Source: Metarhizium brunneum | Taxonomy: Eukaryota > Ascomycota > Sordariomycetes > Hypocreales > Clavicipitaceae | Length of the DNA: 64,000 nucleotides | Direction of reading: 5' to 3' | NCBI RefSeq assembly: GCF_013426205.1 | Contig: NC_089426.1 | Location: 3,348,001-3,412,000, forward strand | Shown here: positions 1-13,600 of the stretch, in pieces | Layout: each line of letters begins with the position of its first letter | Position numbering within the stretch: position 1 is the first letter of the stretch | The notes under the pieces: model-generated | What the model was told of the DNA's origin: nothing | Database searches by the model: none | The model's input: the letters and a program-made list of their open reading frames with translations, nothing else | Translations under genes and position numbers: made by a program

Positions 1-2136
1 AGCGAAACTACTAGCCGGACTGGATGGTCCTGATGGTCGGACAAGACGGCTTCACCAAGTGTCAACCCTGTCACGACGGCCTACGCCTCTGCCCGATCCA
101 AGTCGGCTGCCTACAAGATGCAAGGACTCAGTAAATGCCAACTTATGCCCAGGAAAGATGCTGTCTGATGAAAAGTACCCCAAGGCTCCATCCAGAGCCC
201 ACGTAACGCTCCCAACATCTCGCCACGCAAGGAGTCAGCACCAAACCGCGATGCTAGTCACCATCTGGCTGACGCACCCGCATCCCAGGGCATCAGAGCG
301 AACACAAAAAAAAAATTGGCTCGTAGTATTGTCACGCTGACCTTGGCGCAAGTCACCACCGGTCCGCCGCACGCTCGTCTCACCCCGTCGTGAACTACAC
401 CACCCACGACGCCGCCAACATCTCACGCACACTCGAGGCATCACGATTCATCCGGCAATCAGGACTCTCTGTACAGAGTCAGAAATCGGCTGTTCCCACA
501 GTTGAGCAGAGCATGACCTCTCCAGCTGCCAGGCTGCCGGGCTGCCGAACCAGGCCATGGCTGTGGTCAAGACCGACTCGAGCATAGAAAACAAGCTTCC
601 TTTGTTCCTTCATCTCGACGAGTTGCACGCTGTTGGATCATTGCGTTCTCCACTGACTGACATGAACCATTTAGATGAATCCACTATTTACTTAATGCGG
701 CAAGTTCGCAGACTTGAGCAGCACCTGACTGGTGATGGACAGCGCCGCATGTCTCAGTGACTCACTCGGGAGCAACGGAGGGAGGGACTTTTCCAGCCCA
801 CCTCCCCCCTTCCCGCCTTTCTGAACACTTGTCCAAGGCCAGCCAGGCTGGGCCTTTCGGCGTTTTCCGGAATCTTCACGATGCGTGGTGCGACCTTCTC
901 CCGACCAGAGTGGCGGGATCCTCCCTTTGTGTAAGTCACACCACCTTTGAACGAATCAGTTGCAAAGTTGAGCCACTTGTTGCGCAAGGATTCTCAGATC
1001 GTACACGTCAAAAAGTAAAACGATATTTCAGGCAAGGGAATCAACTTTTTGTTTGAATTTCTCTTTTTGGCTCTTCTCCGCATGCCTCGGGACGAACCTC
1101 ATCTACCAACCTTGAAGCTGGCAAAACAGGCCTCCCGTGGCTCGCGAGTGCCCACTATCTTCGAGGACTCTTCCAAGCTAGCTATTAGATTTCGCCATAG
1201 CGTCATCGCTCTCCTCGATCTGAAACATCTTCTGGTTCCTAGACCTCGACTTTCCACAATGTTTCTTTTTGGTGTCCCGGTCCGTTAATTCACATCAGCA
1301 GCACCAGATATGCCTGTCGAGGAGGTCGAGTGGGGTCATTATTTTAGTTGCATGCGAGCTTTTGTTTTGGTTTCAAAAGAGTCGTCAAGTTCATGTTGAT
1401 TATTGTCTTCTTGGTTTGTTTGAACGTGTGCGAGGTTGCTTTGAGCGCCTATCTGGTGGTCGTCAAGAGTTCCTAGAGATACAAGTGGCTGTCGTGGCCC
1501 GGCCACTATTAATCGCGCTTCCTCTTTCGTCTTCGGCATATGCTGGCGTCCTGTACTTTGAAAGAAATCGCCGTAGAGGTGCCCTTGATTATCCCCTCCC
1601 AGAAAAAAATGAATGAAAATAGCAAACAAACCAAGATGCATGCATGAGTCTTCTAGTCGTACAAAGCCGCATCCGCCTGCCACCATGCTTCCCCTTCTTC
1701 TGCCCCTATCCATCACCACAGAATCAACCAAAACAAAAACCACTAAACCCCCACTTCCGCTTTCCGCATCAGTACGCCGTTCCTAGGATGATGCATGCTA
1801 TATTAATGCGTTTTGCAGCCAATGTCCCTGGACGCCATCTGCAGGTTCTATAGAACAAGAAGATGAGACGAATCCGCCCAAGGTTTTGTGGTATCAAAAA
1901 GCTCCGATTGGCAAATGACTCCCGTCCACCTCCGTCCTATGCCGAGTATATAACAAAGAGAACCCAGCAATATAAAAAAAAATGGCAAAACCAATAACAA
2001 AAAACAGCGATAAGCCTGGATGTTGCTGTCCAGACTATGATGAGCTTGCATGATGACTGTCATGCATTCTGGTGTTGGTGTCCAGTCGCGTCAAGTTGTC
2101 GAGATTGCGCCACTAGTCGAGAAATGCTCCAATATC
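1..2136. other. Gene-free stretch downstream of the cyclin gene
   Basis: All open frames here are short, overlap on both strands and lack any recognisable domain or spliceable continuation. The stretch nearest 2136 probably holds the cyclin 3' UTR. I see no tRNA, repeat family or transposon remnant. Confidence 0.5.
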
Positions 2137-4307
2137 TCAGTTAAGAATACCATCCCATATGCCAGGTCCTCGCAGACTGATGGCGGGGTGAACGCTAGAA
2201 GTCTGATAGCCAGTAGCAGCTTCTGCAGAGCAGCACACTCGCTTTGCGTTGCGTCCAAAGGTGGGGTGGACGGGAACCTGCAGGTACGACTCCGAGGCGA
2301 TGCCCCGGGAGCGCACAAGGGTGTCGGGCCATGAGGGTTTGGGAGACTCATAGCGGCAGCTGAGGATACCGCGAACATTTTCCTGCAGAGAATCGTCAAT
2401 GGAAGGCGCACGACTTCGCTTAGAGCCAACCTTGGCTGTAGTGGGCGTAGCGTCCGCAGACACGTCGTGGTTGTGAAGATCCTGTAAAGCCCTTGCAGCA
2501 TCCGATGCAGGATCACGGGCCATCTCGTCGAGCTCTCGCTCGCGTCTTGCCAGGGGAGTGTCGAGACATAGATCACCGAGTTTGGCAGTCTCTGGATCAA
2601 TGTAGGACTCGGGTGAGGAGGCCAGGCAGTGCTCATCATAATCCTCGGGAACGGAGGGGACAGAGGGTTTCGAGCTCACCCGGTCATTCCAGAGCTTCGC
2701 TGCCCGGAATCGCGACGGCACACTGCAACGGCCAGTGCCGTTGTAGAGGGTCGCGCTAGCGAGGCTAGAAGCGGAGGAGATGGACGAGGAGCGAGAAGAT
2801 CGTGAAGAATCCGAAACCATGGACTCGGGGGACGAGGCGGCTGACACTGAGTTGGCGAGAGACGATCGACGAGCTGGGCAGTACCCTAGCGGCGACGAAG
2901 TAACAGAGTAGGGAAAGCGATCGAGAGCTGTCTGTGCGGCGCTGACGGTATTGGCGTGGGCCATGGCAAGACCCATTGCATTGCTTTTTCCGAGAAGTTG
3001 GGATGCAACACTCACTGCAGGAGTGCAGAATCCGCTGGTCTGCGGAGTAAGGCGTGGAGTGGGCAAAAGAGTCAGAGCTGGTGCCAACCGACCAGGAGTG
3101 TACACGCTGCTAGATGAGGGCTCCATGACGGCCGGTGTGTTGGACATCTTTGGGGTCGGAGTAATATTGAAGCTGTCAAGAGCAGCTGGGCTGCGGGCCT
3201 CCTGAGGGAGGTTGAGGATGCTTCGGGGGGAGAGAGCACACAAGTCGCTAGCCGTGGCGCTGACGGGAGTGGTTGGAATGAGCCCATCAACATTGGTGAG
3301 CTCAGGCTCAAGTCTCAGAATGAGTTGCTTCCAGTCGGCGGACTGCTGGGCATATGTATGAGACCCGGCACCGGGTGAAGGGGGTGAAGGGGGCGGCGTG
3401 TATTTGAGGACAATCTCGGTCCAGCGCTGGAAAACTTCATCCGTGATGTGCAACTGCCAGTTGACGGCAAGAAGGAATGCAATCTCATTCTGATTTATCT
3501 CTTGGGTGTTGAGCCCAGAAATCTTGCTCCAAGCACGAGCCGAGTAGTTGCGGTCCTGAAGATACTTCGAGGCAAGAATGAGAGCTGCAAGAAACATGCG
3601 ACGGCCACACTGCAAAGCACGATCCACATGTCTATCGTGGGGCTGCTCGGTAGTGAAGTTGTGCTTCGGGACGTGAGGCTTGATAAGAATAAGGTAGTAC
3701 AGGGCTACCTGCAGCGTGGAGTAGCTGGTGCGTGAGCGCCGAAGTGTTTCTTGGATGAACGTGCGCAGAGGCAAGACAGCTTTGCTGCCGAGCTCACTGC
3801 GGCATACAACCGAGGACAGGGGCCAGATCGCTTCTACGATCTGGGTGGAAGAATCTGCGGAAAGGCTAAGCATTGGTTTAGTGAATCAAGAGGCAATAGT
3901 TGCCACCTACCAACAAGGCTGTCAACAAAGTTGACCTTGCGATCCGACTGTCGCACTAGAGCAGGAGGGCAACCTCCTCGGGCCGTACGGCAGCCCGCGG
4001 CGGTACGTCTGGGGTTTTGTCGCAACTCCGTCGGGACGGCCTCGGCATCCCGCTGGTGGAGTGAGCGGCGATGGTTGACAAGATTTTGGGTACTTGTAGC
4101 GGCACGTTTGGAGCGACAAAACGTGTCGCACGAGTCGGAATCGGACGTGTTGGCAGATATAGAGGAGTCGTCGGACGATTGGGAAGCGGTATCAGACCAT
4201 ACAGATGTTGTAGAGATGGAGGCCACAGAACTCATAGCAGAGCTGTACGGCGCATATTGAGAGGCAGAGGCGACGAAGGCGGGCGAATCATCCGCGTCGT
4301 ACTTCAT
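2137..4307 (-). CDS. PHO80/PCL-type cyclin
   Basis: Two-exon gene: exon 1 4307-3911, 56-nt intron 3855-3910 (GTAGGT...CAG), exon 2 3854-2137; 704 residues. The splice joins a codon across the boundary and restores the run VDSLVDSSTQIVEAIWP, which matches the start of the cyclin box in fungal PCL cyclins. The cyclin domain spans about residues 125-265, including the conserved FLAALILASKYLQD helix. The N-terminus is Ser-rich, and the long C-terminal half is low-complexity, Ser/Pro/Thr-rich and probably phosphorylated. Family members bind a Pho85-type kinase and direct it to substrates in nutrient and cell-cycle control; that role is family knowledge, not shown here. The start is the first ATG of the open exon 1 frame. 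Exact PCL subtype is not resolved. Confidence 0.88.
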
Positions 4308-6967
4308 CTTGATTGAGGTGGTGGTAGTAAGGGTGGAGAACCGGCTTGAGTCGAAGTAAGTGTCAAGCCGAGTATCTATCGAGGTTCCAGTCGCCGTGAG
4401 GCTAAGTCAACCAATAAGATCGTGGGTTACCGTAGAGCAATTCGAGAAGTACCGTGGTCGAGTTACAACTAGCTCCAAGCAAACAGCATCAAACCAGCTG
4501 TCAGTGGGAGCAGAAATCCGGGGTGTAAAGAAAAGGCGGTTCACACAAGAGTGGCAACAGCTGACTTTACAACAAGGATCAGACCGGTAGACGAAGCGGA
4601 AACGGCGACTGGAGTGGTAAGAATATAACTTGCAAGAGGCATTGCGACAAATGCTTCTACAGACAAGTTGGTGGAGGAGGTGATGGGAGTCTTAAGCGAC
4701 GACTACCATCGGCATGTAAGGAGGCAAGGCAAAAGACAGCGAGGAGTGGAGAGGGGGGAGAAGTCGTTTGAGGACGTATTCGTCGAGAGATGAATCAGAG
4801 TGGCGACACACGAGGTTTGCGGATGATGCACTCGACCGCGTCCGGTGACGATGAAGTCGTGCAGGGTTCGTCGCGCTTTGGGGGTGCGGGTGGACGAAAT
4901 GCAGGAACAGTGGGTGATGCAGGTGATGCGGCTCAAAGGCGTGGATGAGTGTGCCTGGAATGGCGTATTTATCAAGGACGTCGTGCGCCGGTGATGTGAC
5001 TCCTTCGACGTGGCCTGGGAGGCGAGGCACCGGAGGGAGCAGGGAGCAGTGACAACAGCGTCGAGCGTCAAGAGACCGTGACGGACGGGCTGGAGGCGAC
5101 GGGGTGGAGTGGGTAATGGGTAATGGATGGGGCGAGGGTGGTCGAGTGAGTGGTCGGGTGCTTTGTGTGACTCGATCTGGGTTGGCGAGCGTGTCCAAGG
5201 TGTCCCCAGCAGTCCCAGGTGTCTGCGTGCGGTGCGGTGGCGACCGAGTCTTGCCGCGCGGGCCAAGTGGCAGCCAACGAGAGCGGACTTGGCGATTTCG
5301 GAGCGGCGAGGCAGTGACTGGACAGACGGGGGCCTTGCAGCCTAGAGAGTTCCAGCTGGACCGAGCCTAAAAAAAAATGACGGACTGCAGTGCCTCAGCC
5401 AAGATGTGGCGAAGACAAACTGACAGGGTGTGCGTGTGCTTCGGTGCTGAACTAAGCAGCCCGAGGGTTGGTGGGTGGTTGATGTGTGATGTGTTTGCGT
5501 GCCGCGCGGGCGTGGGCGCGAGGGCCGAATGATACTGCTGCGATTAAAAAGGCTAAGGGAGTGCAAGTCGAGCAACACAAAAACTTGGTCGTCAGTGATG
5601 GACTCGACAGTATCAACCGCGCCGTGCGATGCGTGTTGCTTCGGTCGTCCTCTGGAGAATGCCGCAAGGTACAAGTGAATGCCGCTGCGAGCGAAGAGAG
5701 ACGAGACGGCTTGGTTGGTGGTGACGGCCTCGTGGTGTTGGCAACGTCGGGTGCGCTCGTCAAAGACAATAGTACAAGAATGGAAACAAATGGACGTGGA
5801 AACCCAGAAATCAGATTATTAGAATGCGCCGTGGAGTGGAGAGAAACCAGAGCAGACTGCGAGAGTCGCTGGCAACGTTTACAAGGCGTAGTTGAACTTC
5901 ATCTTGACGTTGGAGTTCGATGGGGGAGAGAAAACAGACAGCTGATGCGAGGGCCAGTGGTTTTGAATGCTTGGCCAGACGAGATGGCCTCTCTTTGGCC
6001 GCTGGCCGGTGGTCTCCTCTGGTTTGGCCTCTGGACTCCAGACAGCAGCGCAGCAGCAGCGCGAAGCAGCCACCTCTGGAGTTTTGACTGGACAGCGAGC
6101 ACCAAGGGGGGGGCGCTGCGGAGGCGGCGGACCAGGGTCTGTCTGTCTAGTGCTGCTCCCAGTTCAGTCTTGTTCTACTAAGCATGGCTTGGCTGAGCAT
6201 CGATTTCTGTTGGAGGGGGGCAGCAGGTCGCAGGCACACAGGCAGAAAGGAGGCAGACATGGAAGCACGCAGCGTGCAGCACGTAGCACGGCAGCCAAGG
6301 GATGTATGGTATGTGTCAGGTACCGGCACGGCGGGTAGTTGGTACAATGACCACCAGGCATGCCCGCCTGCGATGCCGCTGCTTTCCCGTCCCTCCACGT
6401 TAAGTACCCGGTACCAAATGGCCTGCCACGGCCCAAGTACATCTCGCATCTGGCCATCTCCCGCGAGGCGCACATGTACCTCGCGCGCGCGTGAACTATG
6501 ACGAAGTACAGCCAGCAATGACCCCTCTCGGTCTCCACTGCCTCGTTGTCACTGGCCACGGCTGGCCAATCTGCATTTCAGCAATCGTTGATTGGCCCTG
6601 GCGTTCCCATAATGCCGGTCCCCGACCACCCCTTAGGAAGGAGCTCTCGGCGGGCTGTCCCCGACTCCTCGAGCTCTTCCATCTCGTCCAGCGGGCGCAC
6701 TCAGCCAACGCATCGCGCGCCCACTTCGAGCCCGTTGTGCAGTTCGGCCGCCGTATTTCAACCCCTGCTACTCCGTACTTCAGGATGCTCCTTTTGGATT
6801 GGCGGCGCAGCATTTTCGCCCTCACTCAGTGACGAACTGGCAGGTCAAGGCTGCTCGGCATGGTGGGTGGATGGCAAATGTGGCTACAGCGAGGCGTTCC
6901 TGAGGCCATGACTATGACTCTTCTCTTCCGTGGGCTACCAGACTGATGCGACTCGATCCCGCCAGAA
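4308..6967. other. Long gene-poor region upstream of the cyclin gene
   Basis: On the cyclin's sense strand the first 1.5 kb is pyrimidine-rich with many short ORFs, as expected for a long fungal promoter or 5' leader with possible uORFs. A CCAAT box lies at about 4408. A 231-codon open frame on the plus strand (5486-6181) has no recognisable domain and biased composition, so I did not call it a gene. Confidence 0.4.
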
Positions 6968-7490
6968 TCAACCATTTGTCCATTCCGGCTTCGTCTTGGT
7001 CCCCACGGCCTTTTCCTTGGGCTTGCGTGCATCAGAAGCGCTAGCAGTCAGGTCATTTCTCGTACTCCGTAATACTTCCTGGAGATCCGTCACATCAGCC
7101 TGGTCGCCGGCCACGCCTTCACTTACTTTTGCGGGATCAGAGCTGGGTAGGTTGGCATGCTCAAACGGCAGGGTAAGCTCTTTTGTATCGTACTCGGTTG
7201 ACGGTGTTTGATGCTGATCACGCACGCACCGTTTCAAACAGGGCGTTGAAGGGTAGGCCAGTGTCGATAGTGTCAACAATACGTAGCTCCAGAAGCACAA
7301 CAGCTCCCGGTGAGAAGTCTATCTGGTAAGCCTTCAGTCCGTAGCATACATGCTGCAGCCACTGTATTACGGCAGTGAAAGGTCGACTGGTGTCTTCGAC
7401 CCATACGCCCACTCGCTGGTCTAACCGTTGAGACCGCTCGACCAACGTAACTGCGAGAAGACCAAGACCGTCTAGCAATGCTGGAATATG
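6968..7490 (-). pseudogene. Possible frameshifted gene relic
   Basis: Two adjacent minus-strand frames read like ordinary protein. The upstream frame runs from about 7490 to 7218 and the downstream frame from about 7230 to 6968. They fall out of register at a tandem CGCA duplication (7221-7228); removing one 4-nt unit would join them into about 165 codons. The segment has no start codon in good context and no recognised domain. One copy of the intergenic 9-mer TACTCCGTA lies inside it at 7063, which argues against coding. It may be a decayed gene or chance. Confidence 0.22.
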
Positions 7491-10400
7491 TCATCGGGGC
7501 ATAATCAGGTATAGGGCAGGCCTTAGTCGTGCGTTCCAAAAAGAACAAGAGCCTGGTGACGCTATCCTTTGGCTGGCAAGCTAGTTTGCTGCATCAGTGC
7601 CTCCGACAACTATTGGTACATAACTAATTGCTATTATATAAACCGGCTGATCGACGCGCAGTCCATCAGGAAACACGGCATACATACGGATTATGTGCAA
7701 TGCCAATGACCCTCACTGCACTCCAACACACGAGGCCAAGTAGCCAAGGATAATGAGGGGCGAACAAGAATATCGTAGCCACTGACTGACGCCAGAGGGC
7801 ACATTCCCCTCAAAGATACGTGCCACTGCCCCAGGCAGACAGGCCATCAATCAGATACTCCGTACTCCGTACATTGGTTGCAGTTCCACAGCCTCCCAGT
7901 ACAGTAAACTGATGCTATTATTATTACGACGACGGATGTACAAGCAAAATAAAAACAAAATAAAAAAGACACAAGGGTCACATCAAACAGGCTTATCGAA
8001 AAGCCATGCCCACTACCACTGTCATAGCTAAGACAAAAAATTTTCTTCTCCAGGATTGCAAGTTCCCGGCACGAGGCAAAGCTTTTCAAGCGTGCTTTTT
8101 CCGGCCGGATACGCCGGTGTCAGGCGGCATCCCAAAGGTCGTAATGGTGGCATTTAGCATCCTCCGAGACTCTAAGCGCTTCGGCCCTCCCTCGGACAGA
8201 GCAGCGTCTTGTCGAGTGACTCCGTAGAATTCAAAAATTCAAAGGAGGCGCCGCGCTCTCGCCACTGGACATACCGCTTGGCACACAAAAGCTACTGCCT
8301 AGCCAAAGGAGGGTCCGACGTTAACGGGTTACTGAGAGGGCTGCTGGTGAAACGCACTTTTCCGCATCTTTCAGTATCGACGTTCGTGTGGCGAATCTGG
8401 GCATCAAACCCTGCTCTGCATTTGGAAGAAGCGGTCGTACCCAACAGTCCACGAAAGGAACAAGCATCTATTTGCTAGGGAGATCACTTGTTGCATTGAA
8501 ACGCTGCTCATCCCACGAACGTGTCCGTTGTTAGCGGCCGAGTTTAGTGCTCACCACGAACCAAGGCAACAAATCACCCCCGTTCATCTACTCCGTACAA
8601 TGCTTCAAAAATGCGGCCTCTCGCCATGAAATTGCGCAGCGCCCCACTTTCATAAGTGTGCGTGCACAAAAATGTCGCACACAAATGAAAGTTCGGAGCT
8701 GCTGGCTACCCTGTGCTGGATGCCTGGCCACTGTCGATGTGTTTTGCCTTGGTGCCTCAGGCTGCAAACGAAGCCTAAACCAGCCGCGTGCATGAATCCT
8801 CCGTGACCAGAAGCCATTGAACTTGCTTCTCGTGGTCTCTGTGCTCCGCCGGACCCGATATCCACAGCAACTTTGTGCACGACCCGATAGGTACTTATGT
8901 ACGGAGTTACATGCCGCTATCACTGCTCCGTAAAATACGTCCTGTTCACGGCCAGGCTACGTCCCAACTGTCGGTAGTACACCACTGGAAGCTCACCTCG
9001 TGCAAGACGAAATCGTCATCCTGAAGCCATCCATCAACACCTACCCCGTTGGGCCCCATAGAGCTGACAATTACGTCCAAGTTGGCCTCCAAGTTCGGTA
9101 CTGACTGCTGCTTCATACGTATCACTTGAATTGTCAGACACCGTCTCCCACCTTACGCGATACATGGAGAAAGTGGAAACCCCATGCAAGTGTTCGCTCC
9201 CCGTACGGAATACTGCGGGCGAGAGAATATGCCAGGGGCGAACAAGCCAAACAAACTGCTAATGCTAGACATGGAGGCGAAGTACATAGGGGTGTAGGAA
9301 CCAAAGGCATCGCCATGATCCCATCTCTCTCTCACTGCCTCCTCCTCTGCTTCTTGGATGACGAGATGTCCTGCCTCGCCCCTTGCCCCTTAACCTAGCA
9401 GTGTGACGGCATCGCACGGTATTGGGACATGGCCATTTGGCCAAAATAGAACATTGGCGCCTCAAACTGCTGCTGCGCTTTCGCGCCGCCGCGAAGGTTC
9501 ATACGTCACACGCTCCTCATTCTCCTTTAATCATCCATTGTTACAGGAACATGTTCGTCATTGAGTGCCATTGGGCAGAGAGGCAACCATCCCCACTTGG
9601 CTGCGGCATTGCTGATTGGAAGGGGGGGGTCGAGACGGCAATCGCCTTTTGTCATTTTCCGACTCCAGAATGGCGCAAGTGAGCAATCAATCCGTTCAAT
9701 CCTGCCAAAAGTCAATGCAGCCGTGTGTGTTTAGGCAAAGAAAAAAAAAAGGGGGGGGCAGTATAGCTCAATATTGGACAGCCTCGTCTGTGGCCCAAAT
9801 TACATACACAAAACAAGAGCAAGACTGTTGCCCGCCTTGGGCCGGGAGGCTGTCGAGTCAATTCGTTTCAGCTCTTTCTTTGAAGAATCCACCCGGTTCG
9901 TTGCCTAGAAAAGCCCATTCAGCCGGTGTGTATTGGAGAGGTGGCCCGTCCACGGCAAGCAGTCACAGCCTTGTCCAGGCCTCATCTCAACCATCGTGCT
10001 GCGCTTCAGTGCATTGGCATGAGTCAACCCCGGGTAGCGGTGCCTAAGCCTTGGCCGCCCGACAACCCGTCCATTTTGTTCTTCGCGCAAGCGCAAGCAA
10101 GCAGGCAGGCAGGGAGGGACTGTTCCGTGTGGCCACAAGGTCATGTGCCTATTCCCGTGCCCGACCCAAGGCCATTCGGTGCTTGATGTCGTGTAAGACG
10201 CAGCGCTGGAATCACGAGACCATCGTGTGGCAATTCAGCATGGGAACATGCACGCCGCGTTCGGGGCCCAATCCAATCCGTAAACTTACATCCCGTTTCC
10301 GTCGTTGAGATTCCATGATGCTCAATTCCCATTGTTTATTTTCCTTATCAACGTACTTGCTCGGGATGGAGGGAGTCGGTCCACCTGGCCGATATCGCCG

Positions 10401-11077
10401 ACTCATCGATGGTGCCCAATATCTCAACTTGGCGAGAACGCTTTACGTCATGGTAGTATATCCTTGGGGGGGCATTAAAAGCTACGAGTCTTGACCGGGT
10501 GTGTCGTCAGACCAAATAACCCCAAGTGGTCTCCGGTTTCGCCACTCGTGGGAGTCATGACTTGCCTATGCTGGCGGACTCACCAGTACGTACTCGCAAT
10601 ATTATCAAAGAGGACCATCATTTGTTGCGAAACAGATTGCAGCAAGTCTCGGCACATTTTCGCCTATAGGTTACTGCGTCTATTTGAATCGGCCATACTT
10701 ATTAGTTCCCATGTGCGGATGGCTGTCCACGAGCATCATTTCTAATGCCGGTTATTCACCCGACAACTATAGGGTAGCTTATATACTACGGCCCATCTCG
10801 TATCGCCCAGTGTTTGACACCACTGCATTTCAACCGACGTGTCTCAACCAAATCACTCCAGACAAAAAACAGTCACATAATAAATGCCAAATGTATCAAA
10901 ACCCAGACCCCATTGACTATCGACCATATTGAATACAAGCAAACTGAAAACTACACACACCACTTCCAATTTTGTTCATGGCTTCTAGAAGAGAGACATC
11001 ATTCGCATCCAGCCCCGTCTTCCTAGCTACCCGTAACCATCACAATCCGTAGTACGCCTTCCAGAAACTGGACTACT
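7491..11077. other. Gene-free stretch
   Basis: Only short overlapping frames without domains. It contains a doubled TACTCCGTA at 7856-7871 and another copy at 8589. The part next to 11077 is presumably the SUB2 3' UTR. No gene, tRNA or transposon is supported. Confidence 0.4.
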
Positions 11078-13181
11078 TTACGAAGCCATATATGTGCTGG
11101 CATCGACACCCTCCTTGGGAAATTCACTATAAATAATTAGCATATGCGGGCCATCTGGATAGACAATATAAAAAAAACTTACGGTAGGGCAACTTCGAAC
11201 CGCTTCTCAATCTCCTTGAGCACGTCTTGGTCTTGGTCTGAACTGACAAACGAGATGGCAAGACCCTTGGTACCGAAACGGCCGGCACGACCGACACGGT
11301 GGAGGTACGAACTAGCATCGGCAGGGAGATCGTAGTTGATCGCCAGGTTGATACGTTCAATATCAATACCACGACCAAAAACGTCCGTGGCAACGCAAAT
11401 TCTCTTCTTGAACTCCTTGAACTCCTTGTAACGTTTGATACTACGGGTTGTTAGATTTAGTCATATTGAATTGACGTCTCAAAGGCAAGAAACAAGGGGG
11501 GCTTGCTCACCGCTCCTCCTGGCTCACACCAGAGTGCACCGCAATCGAAGGGAAGTTGCATTCGCGCAGCAACTTGTCAAGCTCGGTGGCACGAATGGTG
11601 CTCTTGACGAAGATGATGACCTGGTTGAATTGGAGTTCGTCGAGAAGCTCGTTCAGCTTTCTGTTCTTTTCCTTCTCTTCGAGCTTGATGTAGTACTGCT
11701 GAAGACCATGCAGAGTGAGCTTGGTGTCCTCATCGACATAGTGCTCGGTGGGGTTCTGCATGAACTTCCTGCAGATGGGCTTGATCTCATTAGCCAAAGT
11801 AGCAGAGAACATCATGACCTGCTTCTGGGTAGGAGTGGCGCGGAAGACATCCTGGACATCAGTACGCATGTCTAATCTCATTAGTATCTATCGGCTGATA
11901 ACCTCATTTTTTTTAGCGGGGCACACCTACCAGGCTGATCAAGCATCTTGTCGCATTCATCAAGAACAAAGATGCGAACACTGCCGAGGCGTAGAGCCTT
12001 GTCGCGGACAAGAGCCTTGAGACGACCTGGAGTACCAACGATAATGTGGGGGCAGGTGTCCTTGTTCTTCAAGGTCTCCATGTCGGTCTTGATGGGAGTG
12101 CCACCAAAGAACACGCCAGTCTTGATGTCGGGCATGTACTTGCTGAATCGGTTGTACTCATCGCGAATCTGGTAGGCAAGTTCACGGGTGTGGCACATAA
12201 CCACAACTGAAACTTCTCCGTTGACGGGCTCGACCTGCTGCAACGTAGCAAGGACGAAGACAGCCGTCTTGCCCAGACCGGACTTGGCCTGGCAAATAAT
12301 ATCACCACCGAGGAGCGCCTGAGGGATACAGGTTTGTTGGACTGTCGATCGAGCGGATGTTAGATCATTGGATTTCTTCAAGCAGAAACGAACGATGTAT
12401 GCAATGCGTCAAAGTGCCCGTCCGTCCACCGTCGCAGGTATGAGGGGCGGCGCGGAAAAGAAGAACAAGTACCACGTAAGAAGAATCGAGCGCAGCTTGT
12501 CGAGGTCGTCATAGACATTCAAAATACTTCGCTTGCTTTTGCAATGCGACAATAACAAAGCCTTCCACTGGCCGTGGCCTCGGACATGATACCATCTGGT
12601 CGGATGCTAAGTGCTTTTCGGCCTTGATCCTTTTCGCCGATATTTTCCACACAGCCCAAGCTGTTGTTATTGATGAGGGCAGCCGATGTCAAAAGATGCT
12701 TTCAATCCCATTACAGGATGGATGCACTTTTGCAGGCTGCCACGAGTTCATCGATGACCATGCATAGCCATGATTTACATGATCTTGTTGCAAGTCCCCA
12801 AGATGACGATCCGTGGCAAAAGGACTCTGACTCTCGTCTTCGGGGATTGGAAGCCCGTGCGCGCATTTTGTTCTCGTTGCGAAGATGGACGGACGCTTTG
12901 TACTTTGGAGGGAGGGGAATTGATGACTTAGGGTATTAGGATTTTCAGGACTAACCCTCCGATGGATGCTCGAAACCACAGTCGCCGATAGCACGGAGGA
13001 GCTCAGGCTTCAGCAAGAAGTCGCGGAAGCCGGTCGAGTGAATACCAACATAACTGCCCTTCTTGTCGACATCGGTAGAGGCAGCGAGTTCGCCTTTCTT
13101 GCCGTTGGAGCCGGCGGCGGCGGTCTCGTTGGCGCCAATTTCCTCATCAGAGTAGTCGATGAGATCCTCCTCGTGAGACAT
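11078..13181 (-). CDS. ATP-dependent RNA helicase SUB2 (UAP56), DEAD-box
   Basis: Five exons: 13181-12956, 12341-11931, 11871-11511, 11440-11183, 11126-11078; 434 residues, the usual length of the family. All junctions keep frame and sit on GT/AG. SUB2 is a nuclear spliceosome and TREX-complex helicase that loads export factors onto mRNA. Motifs seen: Q-motif region near residue 75, Walker A AKSGLGKT (about 94-101), PTRELA-equivalent [12 protein letters not shown] box (about 203-206), SAT in MMFSATLA, and the C-terminal [14 protein letters not shown] rather than DEAD is diagnostic of the SUB2/UAP56 group. The first intron is unusually long (614 nt). Divergent from the RNase P subunit gene, sharing a 525-nt promoter. 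Confidence 0.97.
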
Positions 13182-13600
13182 GCTGACGGATTTGTTGTGG
13201 GTGGCGAGAGCACGTAAAAAATTCGACAGCTGTTGCTGCTTGACAGGTCAGGTCGAATGCGCAAAAAAAGAAAAAGGATGCCGATGCGCGGGCTGAGCGT
13301 TTAAAAGGACCTCTAACTGTCTAGGAAATGACAATAGAAGTGAAGAGAGAGAAATTTGTCACAACGAGGACGTAGATGATGGAGATTGACGGTCCCAATG
13401 TCCGGGGCGATGTTGACAAAGAGAGGTTGCGAGAGGCTCCCCAGACGGCTGACGAGGGAGAGAAGTGACTCGCGGCTGAGCTGCAGTGCAGGCGAACTGG
13501 TCCGTGCACGATAATCACGTGACCTCTTCTCTTACTCACTGTGCGAGCATGGTTTTTGGACACGATAGTCATAGTCACATGGGATTAAATGAACGTCCGG

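Noticed and set aside
5486..6181. 231-codon plus-strand open frame
   Set aside because: No domain, biased composition, opposite frames also open; lies in the cyclin upstream region.
11435..11875. 146-codon frame antisense to SUB2
   Set aside because: Mirror of the helicase coding sequence; no independent evidence.
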